A DNA stretch of 64,000 bases from Phaeobacter italicus (GTDB lineage: Bacteria; Pseudomonadota; Alphaproteobacteria; Rhodobacterales; Rhodobacteraceae): positions 1-64,000 of the forward strand of contig NZ_CVRM01000002.1 of assembly GCF_001258055.1 (NCBI RefSeq), given 5' to 3'. The notes below the pieces were generated by a model. That model did not search any database. It was given only the letters and a program-made list of their open reading frames with translations, and was not told where the DNA came from. A program made the position numbers and the translations under genes. Shown piece after piece: positions 15,954 through 24,673 of the stretch. How positions within the stretch are numbered: the first letter of the stretch is position 1; every line of letters starts with the position of its first letter.

Positions 15954-17373
15954 TCACACTGTCTCCTGCCTGTATCACTCGTACAAATTCAAAGGGCTGA
16001 TGAAGGTTCACCAGATCAGGACGCAATTGCGCGATCTGCCGGAACACTTCGGGGTTGTTGCCATTGTAGGCAATCATGGAACAAACCCCAGACCCTTTCA
16101 GCTGCGCGACGCCTGAGAGATCATCCTGTGTCGTAAATTCGACCAGTGACGGGTCAAGGCTGCCCAGGGTTTCCTCAAGGCTCGCGAAATCCTGGCGCCG
16201 CATCATCAAGTGGGCCTTATCACTGACGGCGCGCATGTCCTCAAGGAGGCTATGGTCGAACGACCAGAAGAAACAGACCTCTTGCAGCCCAAAGGCACAG
16301 ACCCGCTCCCAGACTTGGGCGGCGGGTGCTGTCTTTAGTTCAACATAAAGTTTACCGTGCCAGAGTTTTGCCAAAGCCAGCACGTCATCCAGCGTCGGGA
16401 CTTTCTCAGCTGCATGGTGATCTGAAAACCAAGCACCGGCGCTTAGCCCGCGCAAATCGGCAAGCGCAGCGTCATTGACGCGCCCAACACCGTCCGTCGT
16501 GCGCTCGAGTGTTGGATCGTGCAGCACCACCAATTCACCGTCCGATGTGGCATGGACATCGATCTCGACATGGCTGAAGCCGGCCGCATAGCAGGCCCGG
16601 GCCGCAGCGAGCGTGTTTTCCGGCGCGACTGCGTTGGCCCCGCGATGGCACACGATCTGAACAGGCCAATCGGACGGTGGCTCAACCGGGTTGACCAATT
16701 CCGGCATGTCCGAACAGATGCCGAGGACTGGCAAAACCCGAAGGCGCGCCATTCGCTCTTTGTCCTCCTCATGCCAAAGGACAACTTGCTTGCCCTCTCG
16801 CTGACAGCGGGCAAAAAATGCGTCATTCAGCGGCGCAACAGGATCTTCCATTGCCTCCCAGCACAGGTGAATGATCTCCGCGGTCGCGGCGATCTCAAAC
16901 GGATCAACCCCCATCGGAACCAATTGAGCCCTGGGATATCCAGGATTGGCCTGCTCAAGAACCGAAATGATCGCAGGATCAAACGCCCCCAATATGGCGC
17001 GCTGCACGCCATACTGCTGCAGCAGTTCACAGGTCGGGTTGGCCGCATTCGCTGCTTTTATGTCGGCATAGATCCCAAGATCATGGACCTGCGCGAGGTC
17101 CAGCACCGATGCAAGGGTCGGTACATCGCGCGGCGATACCCTGTTGTGCAGCTCTACCAGGGTAAGGTCTGCAATCGCCTCCCCCCCTGACAGTGTTGCA
17201 TCATGGGTCACGACGACATGTCCATCGCGCGTCAGGTGCAGATCCACCTCGATCATGTCCGCCCCAAGCGCCGCCGCAAATTCAAATGCCTGCAGGCTAT
17301 TTGGCGCGGCATAGGCGCTCGCACCGCGATGCGCGATGGACAGCGGACGCTCAGGATTGAGCCAGGTGTTCAA
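15943..17373 (-). CDS. Tandem-domain glycerophosphodiester phosphodiesterase
   Basis: A 476-aa protein made of two GDPD TIM-barrel domains, whereas usual bacterial GDPDs have one (about 240-300 aa). Domain 1: H15-R16-G17, IEVDL (E42, D44), H57 and YADIK (D104, K106). Domain 2: H243-R244-G245, PENT (251-254), VEIDV (E270, D272), H285 and YVELK (E345, K347). Domain 1 has PNS for PENT and Asp for the third metal-ligand Glu, so it may be less active or have another specificity. No signal peptide is visible, so it should act in the cytoplasm on imported phosphodiesters. Its ATG overlaps the ATPase stop (ATGA). Confidence 0.9.
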   Translation of the reverse strand: MNTWLNPERPLSIAHRGASAYAAPNSLQAFEFAAALGADMIEVDLHLTRDGHVVVTHDATLSGGEAIADLTLVELHNRVSPRDVPTLASVLDLAQVHDLGIYADIKAANAANPTCELLQQYGVQRAILGAFDPAIISVLEQANPGYPRAQLVPMGVDPFEIAATAEIIHLCWEAMEDPVAPLNDAFFARCQREGKQVVLWHEEDKERMARLRVLPVLGICSDMPELVNPVEPPSDWPVQIVCHRGANAVAPENTLAAARACYAAGFSHVEIDVHATSDGELVVLHDPTLERTTDGVGRVNDAALADLRGLSAGAWFSDHHAAEKVPTLDDVLALAKLWHGKLYVELKTAPAAQVWERVCAFGLQEVCFFWSFDHSLLEDMRAVSDKAHLMMRRQDFASLEETLGSLDPSLVEFTTQDDLSGVAQLKGSGVCSMIAYNGNNPEVFRQIAQLRPDLVNLHQPFEFVRVIQAGDSVNGA

Positions 17374-18419
17374 ATTCGGTCTCCATTGGCGCTGAAGGCC
17401 AACACATTGTCCGTATCAATCCCCCAAGAAACCTGATCGCCCAGCGCAAAGGATTGGCCACTGGGTTGGATGGACCGAATGACCGTTCCGTTCTGCAATG
17501 TCACATCATAGAGGTTCTCGCGGCCCTGTGTTTCAACAAAGGTGATCTTGCCAGCAACGCCTGATCCGAATTGAGGTCCGAAATACTCGGGCCTGACGCC
17601 AAGCTGAAGCTGCGACGGCACCCGCCCCATGAGGTTCGCAGACACTGCGATCTCACCGGCGCCCAAAACGAACGTGTCCCCCACCACGGAAGCATCAACA
17701 AACGAGATCGGCGGATTGCCCAGAAACCCTGCCACAAATTGGTCGGCGGGGTTTGCATACATCTCATCGGGCTTGTCCAGCTGAACGATCTTGCCGCCCT
17801 TCATTAGCGCGATCCGGTCGCACATGGACATGGCTTCGATTTGGTCGTGTGTCACCAGGATGGCCGTAATGCCAGTTTCCAACTGAATTCGACGAATTTC
17901 CGAACGCATCTCCAGGCGCAGTTTCGCATCAAGGTTCGCCAGCGGCTCATCCAGCAAAAGCACGTCGGGCTTGCGCACCAGTGCCCGTGCCAGGGCGACC
18001 CTTTGCTGCTGGCCACCCGACAATTGGGCTGGCTTGCGCTCCAGCAATTCCGGGATGTGCACCAGCTCGGCAATCTCGTCGACTTTGCGCGCAATCGTTG
18101 CGGCGTCTTCTTTCTGCACCTTCAAAGGGAAGGCAATATTGTCGCGAATGCTCATGTGCGGATAGAGAGCATAGTTCTGGAAAACCACCCCCACATTGCG
18201 CTTTTGTGACGGCAGATCAGAGACATCACGATCCCCGAAATGCAGGCTGCCACCGTTCATCCGATGAATGCCGCAGATCGTGAACAAGGTTGTCGACTTA
18301 CCGCAACCGGACGGGCCGAGGAGCGCGATCATCTCACCGCTTTCCACGGTCAGGTTCAGCCGGTCGATAACCGTCAGCTCGCCAAAGGTCTTGGTGAAGT
18401 TTTTGAGTTCGATACGCAT
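17370..18419 (-). CDS. Sugar-type ABC transporter ATPase (UgpC/MalK family)
   Basis: A 349-aa ATPase with Walker A GPSGCGKST (about 36-44), signature LSGGQQQRVALARAL, Walker B LLLDEPLANLD, the H-loop in ILVTHDQIEAMSM, and a C-terminal TOBE-like regulatory domain (about 235-349). It energises import by the two CUT1 permeases encoded just upstream. Start and stop overlap its neighbours, so expression is coupled. UgpC-type ATPases serve glycerophosphodiesters and sugars, which agrees with the GDPD next door. Confidence 0.92.
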   Translation of the reverse strand: MRIELKNFTKTFGELTVIDRLNLTVESGEMIALLGPSGCGKSTTLFTICGIHRMNGGSLHFGDRDVSDLPSQKRNVGVVFQNYALYPHMSIRDNIAFPLKVQKEDAATIARKVDEIAELVHIPELLERKPAQLSGGQQQRVALARALVRKPDVLLLDEPLANLDAKLRLEMRSEIRRIQLETGITAILVTHDQIEAMSMCDRIALMKGGKIVQLDKPDEMYANPADQFVAGFLGNPPISFVDASVVGDTFVLGAGEIAVSANLMGRVPSQLQLGVRPEYFGPQFGSGVAGKITFVETQGRENLYDVTLQNGTVIRSIQPSGQSFALGDQVSWGIDTDNVLAFSANGDRI

Positions 18420-19246
18420 TAGCCCTTTGAGCCTCCGCCATAGATGTTCATGAGTTTCTTCTGGAAGATCAGATAGATCGCGATAACGGGGATGGCGTAG
18501 AACATGCCAACCGACTTGAAGAGGTTGAAGTCGGGTTTCGTGTCATCAAGGATCAGCGCCGAAAGATAAGTCGACAGAACCTGCGCCTCGTTGCCGGGGG
18601 CCAAAACCAGCGGCAGCACAAATTCGCTCCACCCCGATAGGAACGAGAAAATCAGCAGCGCCGAGAGACCAGGCTGGACCTGCGGCAGGACCAACTTCCA
18701 CCATACGGTAAAGCGGCTTGCTCCATCCTGCACCCCGGCCATTTCGATTTCCCAGGGAACGGTGTCGTAGAACCCCTTCATGATCCAGATGCCAAATGGC
18801 AATTCAAGCGCGGATTTCACAAGGATCACACCAATGAGCGAGTTGTACAGCCCGAGAAACTGAAGGATCAGGAAGATCGCGATGATCAGTGTGATTGTGG
18901 GAAAGGCGTGCAGAATGATCAATCCGCCCAGAAAGAAGCGCCGTGCAGGAAAGTTCAACCGCGACAGCGCATAAGCCGCAGTCAGCGAAATCGTGGTCAC
19001 GGCGACTGCCGTTGTTGCCGCAAAGACAAAGGTGTTCCACGTGACAACCCAGATGCTGGAGCGCCCCAGCTCCGGCTCTTCCCAAAGAAAGCGCCAGTGC
19101 TCGACGGTAAAGCTCTCGGGCCAGATGCTGCCCGGAATCGGATTGGTGAACGTATCGACCAACTGGAACGTGAACATGATCAGCAGTGGCAAGGACACCA
19201 GCGTCAGCACGACAATCACGGGCCAGGATTTGAAATTAGACTTCAT
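18419..19246 (-). CDS. CUT1 ABC transporter permease (MalG/UgpE type)
   Basis: A 275-aa inner-membrane protein with about six transmembrane segments. The first is VIVVLTLVSLPLLIMFTFQL near the N-terminus. The EAA loop that contacts the ATPase reads EIEMAGVQDGASRFTVWWKL. It lies 12 bp downstream of the partner permease gene. Confidence 0.92.
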   Translation of the reverse strand: MKSNFKSWPVIVVLTLVSLPLLIMFTFQLVDTFTNPIPGSIWPESFTVEHWRFLWEEPELGRSSIWVVTWNTFVFAATTAVAVTTISLTAAYALSRLNFPARRFFLGGLIILHAFPTITLIIAIFLILQFLGLYNSLIGVILVKSALELPFGIWIMKGFYDTVPWEIEMAGVQDGASRFTVWWKLVLPQVQPGLSALLIFSFLSGWSEFVLPLVLAPGNEAQVLSTYLSALILDDTKPDFNLFKSVGMFYAIPVIAIYLIFQKKLMNIYGGGSKG

Positions 19247-19258
19247 GATTGGCGCCTC

Positions 19259-20560
19259 TTACTGCTCGATCCGGGGTTTGGAGACGAGCTCTTTGAAGTT
19301 GAAGAACCGCAGGTAGAGCAGGCTTGCGATAATGCCGATCACCACAAGGATCAGCGCATAGGCCGCACCAAGACCATATTGCAGGTTGCCGCCGTAGTTG
19401 CTGAGCGCGGTATGATAAGCGGCCAACGCCCAAACCTCTGTGGCCCGCCCAGGTCCGCCTTCTGTCGACAGCAGAATGTATTCAAACGAGGTGAGCAACG
19501 AAAGCGTCTGGTAGGACGTCGTAAAGAGAATAGGCCAGCGCAGTTGCGGCAAGATGATATAGCGGACCTGCTGCCAGCGGCTGGCGCCATCCACCTCTGA
19601 TGCATAAAGCATCGACGTCGGGATCGCCTTGATCGCAGACGAAAACAGGATCATGCCAAGCGAGGCACCGACGCAGCCATTGATGAGTACAACAAACACC
19701 CACGCATTGGTCGCAGTATCCAGCATCCAGTTGCGGGGCGCGATACCAAGGTATCCCGTCATCGTTGCAAGGAAACCGGTATCCCAAGTGAACCACTTCC
19801 ACATCAGCACATAAAGAACCGGAGGCAGGATCCGGGGGAGAAACCAGATCGTGCGAAATGTAGAGGCCAGGACAGGTGGCAGATAGAATGTCGAAATCGC
19901 GAGAAACAGGCCAAAGCCGACATTGAAGGCAAGGGTCAGCGCAACATAAAGCGCGGTGTTCGCAGCGTAGCGATAGGAAGAATCCAGCGAGAACAGAAGT
20001 TTCATGTTCTCGGTTGTCCAGCTCCATCCGGTGTAGGCAAAGCTGGTTAGCGCGTCATGATCCCCAACCGGGACATTTGTCCCTGCCAAAGCCGCACGAA
20101 AGGCGTCTTCTGTATTGTACCGGGTGTTCAGGATGCTGGTGTTGAACAGATCCGCCGCTGCCTTGCGGTCGCGGGTGGAGCGGATGCGGTTTTCGCGCAG
20201 ATCTTTGAGCGCGCGTTCCATGTCGCGACGGCTGTCAAAACGCGCCCCGCCATGCAGGCTGCGCAGCTCATCGGCGGTTGCCGGGCTCACAGTTTCTGCA
20301 AGCTTGGCAAGGCCCTGGTCGTTCACCTGATAGCCTGCGTTTTCCAAGGTGTTGCGGGTTTCCGTGGAAATTGCATCCTCAGGGATGCTGCGCAAGATGG
20401 ATTGGTTCAGCAGATACTCCCCCCCCCGGATCCCGGTCGAGGTCGACATATTCGTGAAGGCGAAGAAAACCGTCAGAACAACCGGGGCCAGAAAGAAGAG
20501 GATCACCACCAGCAGCGCAGGCGCAAGGAAGCCGAAGCCCAATGCGGTTCGTCTGTTCAT
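19259..20560 (-). CDS. CUT1 ABC transporter permease with large periplasmic insert (MalF/UgpA type)
   Basis: A 433-aa permease. TM1 is at about residues 9-35. Before the second hydrophobic segment (about 200-225) lies a hydrophilic insert of roughly 130 residues (about 43-175), rich in charged residues; it makes the protein much longer than UgpA-type permeases (about 290 aa). The rest is standard, with the EAA motif ASEVDGASRWQQVRYIILPQ. Topology would place the insert in the periplasm, comparable in position, though not recognisably in sequence, to the MalF P2 loop. It follows the binding-protein gene after 62 bp containing a stem-loop. Confidence 0.9.
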   Translation of the reverse strand: MNRRTALGFGFLAPALLVVILFFLAPVVLTVFFAFTNMSTSTGIRGGEYLLNQSILRSIPEDAISTETRNTLENAGYQVNDQGLAKLAETVSPATADELRSLHGGARFDSRRDMERALKDLRENRIRSTRDRKAAADLFNTSILNTRYNTEDAFRAALAGTNVPVGDHDALTSFAYTGWSWTTENMKLLFSLDSSYRYAANTALYVALTLAFNVGFGLFLAISTFYLPPVLASTFRTIWFLPRILPPVLYVLMWKWFTWDTGFLATMTGYLGIAPRNWMLDTATNAWVFVVLINGCVGASLGMILFSSAIKAIPTSMLYASEVDGASRWQQVRYIILPQLRWPILFTTSYQTLSLLTSFEYILLSTEGGPGRATEVWALAAYHTALSNYGGNLQYGLGAAYALILVVIGIIASLLYLRFFNFKELVSKPRIEQ

Positions 20561-20585
20561 GAGTTTGGTCCAGTCAGTATTGGGA

Positions 20586-20615
20586 GCCGGGAGAGTATGG
20601 GAGCACCCTCCCGGC
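20586..20615 (-). other. Intercistronic stem-loop after the binding-protein gene
   Basis: GCCGGGAG (20586-20593) and CTCCCGGC (20608-20615) form a perfect 8-bp stem with a 14-base loop. No T tract follows on the minus strand. It lies between the binding-protein stop and the permease start. Such hairpins often protect the upstream mRNA segment so that more binding protein than permease is made. Confidence 0.6.
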
Positions 20616-20622
20616 TGGTCAG

Positions 20623-21972
20623 TCAGCGAATGATCAGCTCATCACCCAGCTTGGCAGTGAGCTCTGCCTCCAGCTCGGCAACGGCATCTTCCGCCGACTT
20701 AACACCTGTCCAGGTCGCTTCGAGCCCGGACCACATTGCCTCCGAAAAGACACCATAGCTCAGATGGTTAGGCTGTGCGTTAGCCTCCCCCAAAAGCCGC
20801 TCAGTCGCCTCAGACGCCCAGCGGTCATCGGCGTAAAGCTCGATGTTGGATTGCTGAGCAGAGATCCCCAGATGCGCGGACTTGATCGCATGCAGCGAGT
20901 TCAGGCGCGGCTCGGAGGCGATTTTGATCAACTGAGCTGCGATCTCTTCATGGTCGTCATTGGCCTGATCAGTCACCAGATAGACCAGCGGGTGCGTGAT
21001 TGTATTGGGGCGGCCATTTTCGCCACCCGCCGGGATCAGAGAGAATTCGATCGTCCCAAAGAAGTCCTGGTTGCCTTCTTTCTTGGTGTAGCGTCCGTAG
21101 TGCCAGGTGCCGCCGTGCCACAAGGCAGCTTTGCCGTTGGCCACCTCGGAATACCACTGCCCCCAATCGGTGCCGATATGGTTCTTGCGGGTCAGACCTG
21201 CCTCAACCGCGTCGGCAAAAAACTGATAGAACGCCTGCATCGCAGCTTTGTCGAGCACCAGTTTGCCCGTCTCGGGATCTTGCAGGACACCCCCGAAGGA
21301 TTGATAGAATTGCCCCCAATCCGGACCGTTTGAGGGGCGCGGATAAAAGCCATATCCCTTCTCTACGATCCCCATGTCGACAGCTTTCTTGCCGTCCTCA
21401 AGAACGTTCTGCAGCGTATAGTCACCAGAGGCGACCCGCCCCGGCAGGGCTGCGATCTCCTCATCCGAATATCCGATGGCGCGCATGGTGTCCTTCCAGA
21501 AAAAGAACGGACGGCTTTCCGCATCCTGCGGCAGGCCCCATTGCACGTCATTGTAGGCCGCAATTTCCAGCAGGTTGGGGTAGATGTCATTGAGCGGCCA
21601 GGCATCAAAATCGAGATAGTCCTCAACGGGCACGATGTAACCTGCCTGGCTCCACGGCGCGATGTCGAGATGCGAGGTCACCACGATATTGGGGGCCGTG
21701 CCCGCTTCGGCTGCCAGGGTCACCCCCTGTTTGAACTCCTCCCAGCCGCCGAAATCACGCTTGCCCTCGACGGTGATGTTCAGGTCCTCGCCGCGGATTG
21801 CAGCCTCGCGCTCCAGCATATCGGCCGCCATCGCGATCGCGTCGATGCGATAGGCGTCGCTGTCATTGGACCCTCCAGCCCAGACCGTGATGGTCACATC
21901 CTCAGCAACCGCCGGAACGGCAGCAACCGACATCATCAAGGCGGCAAGTGCGCCAGTAAACTTCTTGGTCAT
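20623..21972 (-). CDS. ABC transporter extracellular solute-binding protein (CUT1)
   Basis: A 449-aa periplasmic protein with a Sec signal peptide (MTKKFTGALAALMMSVAAVP, cleavage near AVA-ED). The mature part is a family-1 type binding protein (TITVWAGGSNDSDAYRIDAI; HGGTWHYGRYTKKEG). It is the first gene of the seven-gene phosphodiester operon and would set substrate specificity. It is rather long for the family, and its ligand cannot be read from the sequence. The promoter region carries two LacI-type operators. Confidence 0.9.
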   Translation of the reverse strand: MTKKFTGALAALMMSVAAVPAVAEDVTITVWAGGSNDSDAYRIDAIAMAADMLEREAAIRGEDLNITVEGKRDFGGWEEFKQGVTLAAEAGTAPNIVVTSHLDIAPWSQAGYIVPVEDYLDFDAWPLNDIYPNLLEIAAYNDVQWGLPQDAESRPFFFWKDTMRAIGYSDEEIAALPGRVASGDYTLQNVLEDGKKAVDMGIVEKGYGFYPRPSNGPDWGQFYQSFGGVLQDPETGKLVLDKAAMQAFYQFFADAVEAGLTRKNHIGTDWGQWYSEVANGKAALWHGGTWHYGRYTKKEGNQDFFGTIEFSLIPAGGENGRPNTITHPLVYLVTDQANDDHEEIAAQLIKIASEPRLNSLHAIKSAHLGISAQQSNIELYADDRWASEATERLLGEANAQPNHLSYGVFSEAMWSGLEATWTGVKSAEDAVAELEAELTAKLGDELIIR

Positions 21973-22000
21973 GCAAAGTCTCCCTATTCGTCAGACCACA

Positions 22001-22014
22001 GAACACGTGTGCGC
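22001..22014. promoter_or_regulatory. LacI-type operator, promoter-proximal copy
   Basis: GAACACGTGTGCGC has a perfect 8-bp palindromic core ACACGTGT with a central CG, typical of LacI-family operators. It lies 29 bp upstream of the binding-protein start. An identical 14-mer lies 99 bp further upstream. Confidence 0.65.
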
Positions 22015-22099
22015 AGATCATTTGACGCCTGCCCCGTGCAGAATCGGATCCAGGGAAATAACGCAACATTTCCGTGACAATCCGTGCTGCAAAATTACC

Positions 22100-22113
22100 G
22101 AACACGTGTGCGC
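22100..22113. promoter_or_regulatory. LacI-type operator, distal copy
   Basis: A second exact copy of GAACACGTGTGCGC in the same orientation. The 99-bp spacing between copies is suited to DNA looping by a LacI-family tetramer, or to blocking of two promoter elements by dimers. Confidence 0.65.
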
Positions 22114-22369
22114 TCTACGGTATGCGATTCGTGATTTCAGTCAAGCCTGTAGAGATGCCGCCACATCGACCGCCCTATCAAAGCCATCGCAAGTCTCAGG
22201 AAAACAATGGAAAATCAGAACCCGCAAAATCGCAGGATCCTCCGCCACGTCACCAGGGATGCAGCCGGAACCAAAGAGAACTGCCGTCCAGAAAATGAAA
22301 GCAAACGACATGGCCCACAGCTTTATGCGCATGCAAAAGACTGGAGCAAAATGTTTTTGATTGGTGAAG

Positions 22370-22445
22370 TGGTGCCCCCACACGGACTCGAACCGCGGAC
22401 CTACTGATTACAAATCAGTTGCTCTACCAGCTGAGCTATAGGGGC
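22370..22445 (-). tRNA. tRNA-Thr (anticodon TGT)
   Basis: The minus strand folds as a 76-nt tRNA. The acceptor GCCCCTA pairs with TGGGGGC, the D stem begins GCTC, and the anticodon stem ACTGA/TCAGT closes a loop with TGT at the anticodon. The T arm contains GTTCGAGTC, and CCA is encoded at the 3' end (22370-22372). It reads ACA threonine codons. Confidence 0.97.
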
Positions 22446-22644
22446 ACTGGAGGTGGAGATAGCCGCTCTGATATTTGGGTGCAAGACGAAAAATGCGTTC
22501 TTGGGCAACATGTTTTGCAGAATGTTCGAATGCGTGGTCCTGCCACGTTTCCGCGACTGTTTCTCCCGGTCGGTCATTTGACCTCTTCACTCTGGCCCTT
22601 TAAACATTTCAGGAGGTTGCAGGTTATTCAGGGACACAAGTGTC

Positions 22645-23520
22645 ATGCAGGTTATCCTTCATTGCGGCGCGCACTCCACCGAGGAGGACCGATTGCTGAA
22701 GACCTTGCTGCGCAACGTCGACCGCTTTGGGGACGAGGGGGTCGCAGTTCCCGGCCCCAGCCAGTACCGAAACCTGCTGAAAGATGGCATGGCGCGGCTG
22801 CTGGAACAGCCTGGCACCCCAATTTCGGCGGCGGCTCTGTGGGATCAGATCCTGGATGATCGTGCCGCAGAGCGTGTGATTCTGTCCAACCCACATTTCT
22901 TTGGCTCGCAGCGCCGCGCGCTCGACGGGCATATATTGTACCCAGAGGCCGAGGCCCGTGTGCGGGCGTTGCAGGCCTTGTTTCCCGCCGATCAACTGGA
23001 GCTGCATATCGCGATCCGCGATCCGGGCGGGTTCGTGCCCGGCCTGTTGGAAAACGCAGGCCCCGACCGCATCAATACCATTGCGACCGAAATCTCTCCG
23101 CAATGTCTGCGTTGGTCCGACCTGTTCGAACGGCTGAGACAGGCAGCCCCGGAGGTTGCGATCACCACCTGGTGCTATGAGGACATGCCGATTCTATGGG
23201 GCCGAATCCTGCGCAGCATGGCCGGTCTGGAAGATGGCGCACGGATCAGTGGCGGCATGGATCTTCTGGCCTCTATCATGTCCAGTGAGGGCATGCGTCG
23301 ACTGCGTCAGTATCTGGCACAATACGATGAACTGAGCGAAGCCCACAGGCAGCGCATCTTTGTTGCCTTTCTCGACAAATACGCCTTGGAGGACGAACTG
23401 GTCGAGGAAGTAGACATGCCTGGCTGGACCGAAGAGATGCTGGAACAAGCCACCGAAATGTACGATCAGGACGTCGCCCGTATTTCGCAGATGGATGGCG
23501 TGACCCTGCTGTCTCTCTGA
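22645..23520 (+). CDS. Uncharacterised protein, sulfotransferase-like N-terminus
   Basis: A 291-aa protein with no signal peptide. The N-terminal segment MQVILHCGAHSTEEDRLLKT resembles the strand-loop-helix start of P-loop sulfotransferase-like proteins (usual form GxHKTGTT), but the loop is degenerate: Ser-Thr-Glu-Glu replaces the usual Lys-Thr-Gly-Thr. The rest is acidic and mainly helical. It lies 35 bp upstream of a glycosyltransferase gene on the same strand, so a joint role in polysaccharide or surface modification is possible. No firm function can be given. Confidence 0.75.
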   Translation: MQVILHCGAHSTEEDRLLKTLLRNVDRFGDEGVAVPGPSQYRNLLKDGMARLLEQPGTPISAAALWDQILDDRAAERVILSNPHFFGSQRRALDGHILYPEAEARVRALQALFPADQLELHIAIRDPGGFVPGLLENAGPDRINTIATEISPQCLRWSDLFERLRQAAPEVAITTWCYEDMPILWGRILRSMAGLEDGARISGGMDLLASIMSSEGMRRLRQYLAQYDELSEAHRQRIFVAFLDKYALEDELVEEVDMPGWTEEMLEQATEMYDQDVARISQMDGVTLLSL

Positions 23521-23555
23521 TCTCAGGTTTCCGACGCAAGAGGGGAGACCCGCGC

Positions 23556-24545
23556 ATGGCCCACCAGCCCTTCAACATCATGATCGTCGGCCAGTCCGGG
23601 CGCCTGCAATATGAGGCGGTTCTGTTCGCAGCCTCTCTGCGCCGGTTCGCCCCGGATTTTTCGGGGCGCCTGTTTGTTGCAACCCCCCAACCCGGCACGA
23701 ACTGGGACAAAGATCCCAGCCTTCGCAACCAGTCTGTTTTACAAGCGCTGAGCGATCTTGACGCAGAGATCCTGCCGTTTGAATCCCGGGCTTTTGGGCA
23801 AAGCTACCCCTATGGCAACAAGATCGAAGCCTTGCTGGCGATGCCAGAGGGAGAGCGATTTGTCTTTTTCGACACCGACACACTGATCACCGGCCCGATT
23901 GATCAGGTGCCGTTTGAATTTCACCGCCCCTCTGCCTCTCTTCGGCGCGAGGGCACCTGGCCCAAGCCGACGCTGTATGGGCCGGACATGGCAGGCATCT
24001 GGCGCGCGCTTTACGATCGCTTCGGGCTTGATTTCGAGACAAGCCAGGACACGACCCAGCCGGAAAACTACTGGAAGCGATACCTCTATTTCAACGCGGG
24101 TTTCTTTTTTGGGGCTTGTCCCCGGGCATTTGGACAGCGTTTCCTGGAATATGCCGTATCGATCCGCGATGATCTGCCCCCTGCCCTGATTGGCCAGAGC
24201 CTTGATCCATGGCTGGATCAGATTGCCTTGCCTCTCGTCATTCACAGCTTTGGCGGTGCGCGGGATGTATTGCCCGAGGGGCAGCTGGACGGGGATATCA
24301 GCTGCCACTACCGCAGCTTCCCTCTGCTTTACGCCCGTGAAAGCGACGCCGTAGTCGCCGCACTTGAGGAGGTCACCGCGCCAAACAAGATCAAGAAGGT
24401 CCTGAAACAGTACGAGCCAATGAAGCGGATGATCTATCAGGGCCGTGGCGCAAAGGTCCGGGCCCTGTTTGATCGTGACAACCTGCCAAGGCGCGAACAG
24501 GCATTGCGCAACAAGATCAAGTCAGCCGGTTTCTGGATGCGCTAA
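23556..24545 (+). CDS. Glycosyltransferase-like protein (GT-A fold, GT8-like)
   Basis: A 329-aa cytoplasmic protein. The N-terminal nucleotide-binding part (FNIMIVGQSGRLQYEAVLFA) is followed by a DTD motif (VFFDTDTLITGPID, about residues 105-118) of the DxD type that holds the metal and sugar nucleotide. YLYFNAGFFFGACPRAFGQR resembles the acceptor-side region of GT8-type enzymes. It probably forms an operon with the preceding sulfotransferase-like gene. Donor and acceptor are unknown. Confidence 0.75.
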   Translation: MAHQPFNIMIVGQSGRLQYEAVLFAASLRRFAPDFSGRLFVATPQPGTNWDKDPSLRNQSVLQALSDLDAEILPFESRAFGQSYPYGNKIEALLAMPEGERFVFFDTDTLITGPIDQVPFEFHRPSASLRREGTWPKPTLYGPDMAGIWRALYDRFGLDFETSQDTTQPENYWKRYLYFNAGFFFGACPRAFGQRFLEYAVSIRDDLPPALIGQSLDPWLDQIALPLVIHSFGGARDVLPEGQLDGDISCHYRSFPLLYARESDAVVAALEEVTAPNKIKKVLKQYEPMKRMIYQGRGAKVRALFDRDNLPRREQALRNKIKSAGFWMR

Positions 24546-24673
24546 GCGCCGCACGCCTGCCGACGCAGAAGACAAGCAGGAAAGACAAGGATGGACAAAT
24601 TGCGCCTTGCCTTACGTGCCGTGGCAGAGTGTTCTGTCTGGCGACGAATTTAGACCACTCAGGGAGCATCACC

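Noticed and set aside
24546-24673. SAM riboswitch upstream of metY
   Set aside because: Alphaproteobacterial met genes often have one, but I could not find the conserved pseudoknot pattern of SAM-II or the SAM/SAH motif here.
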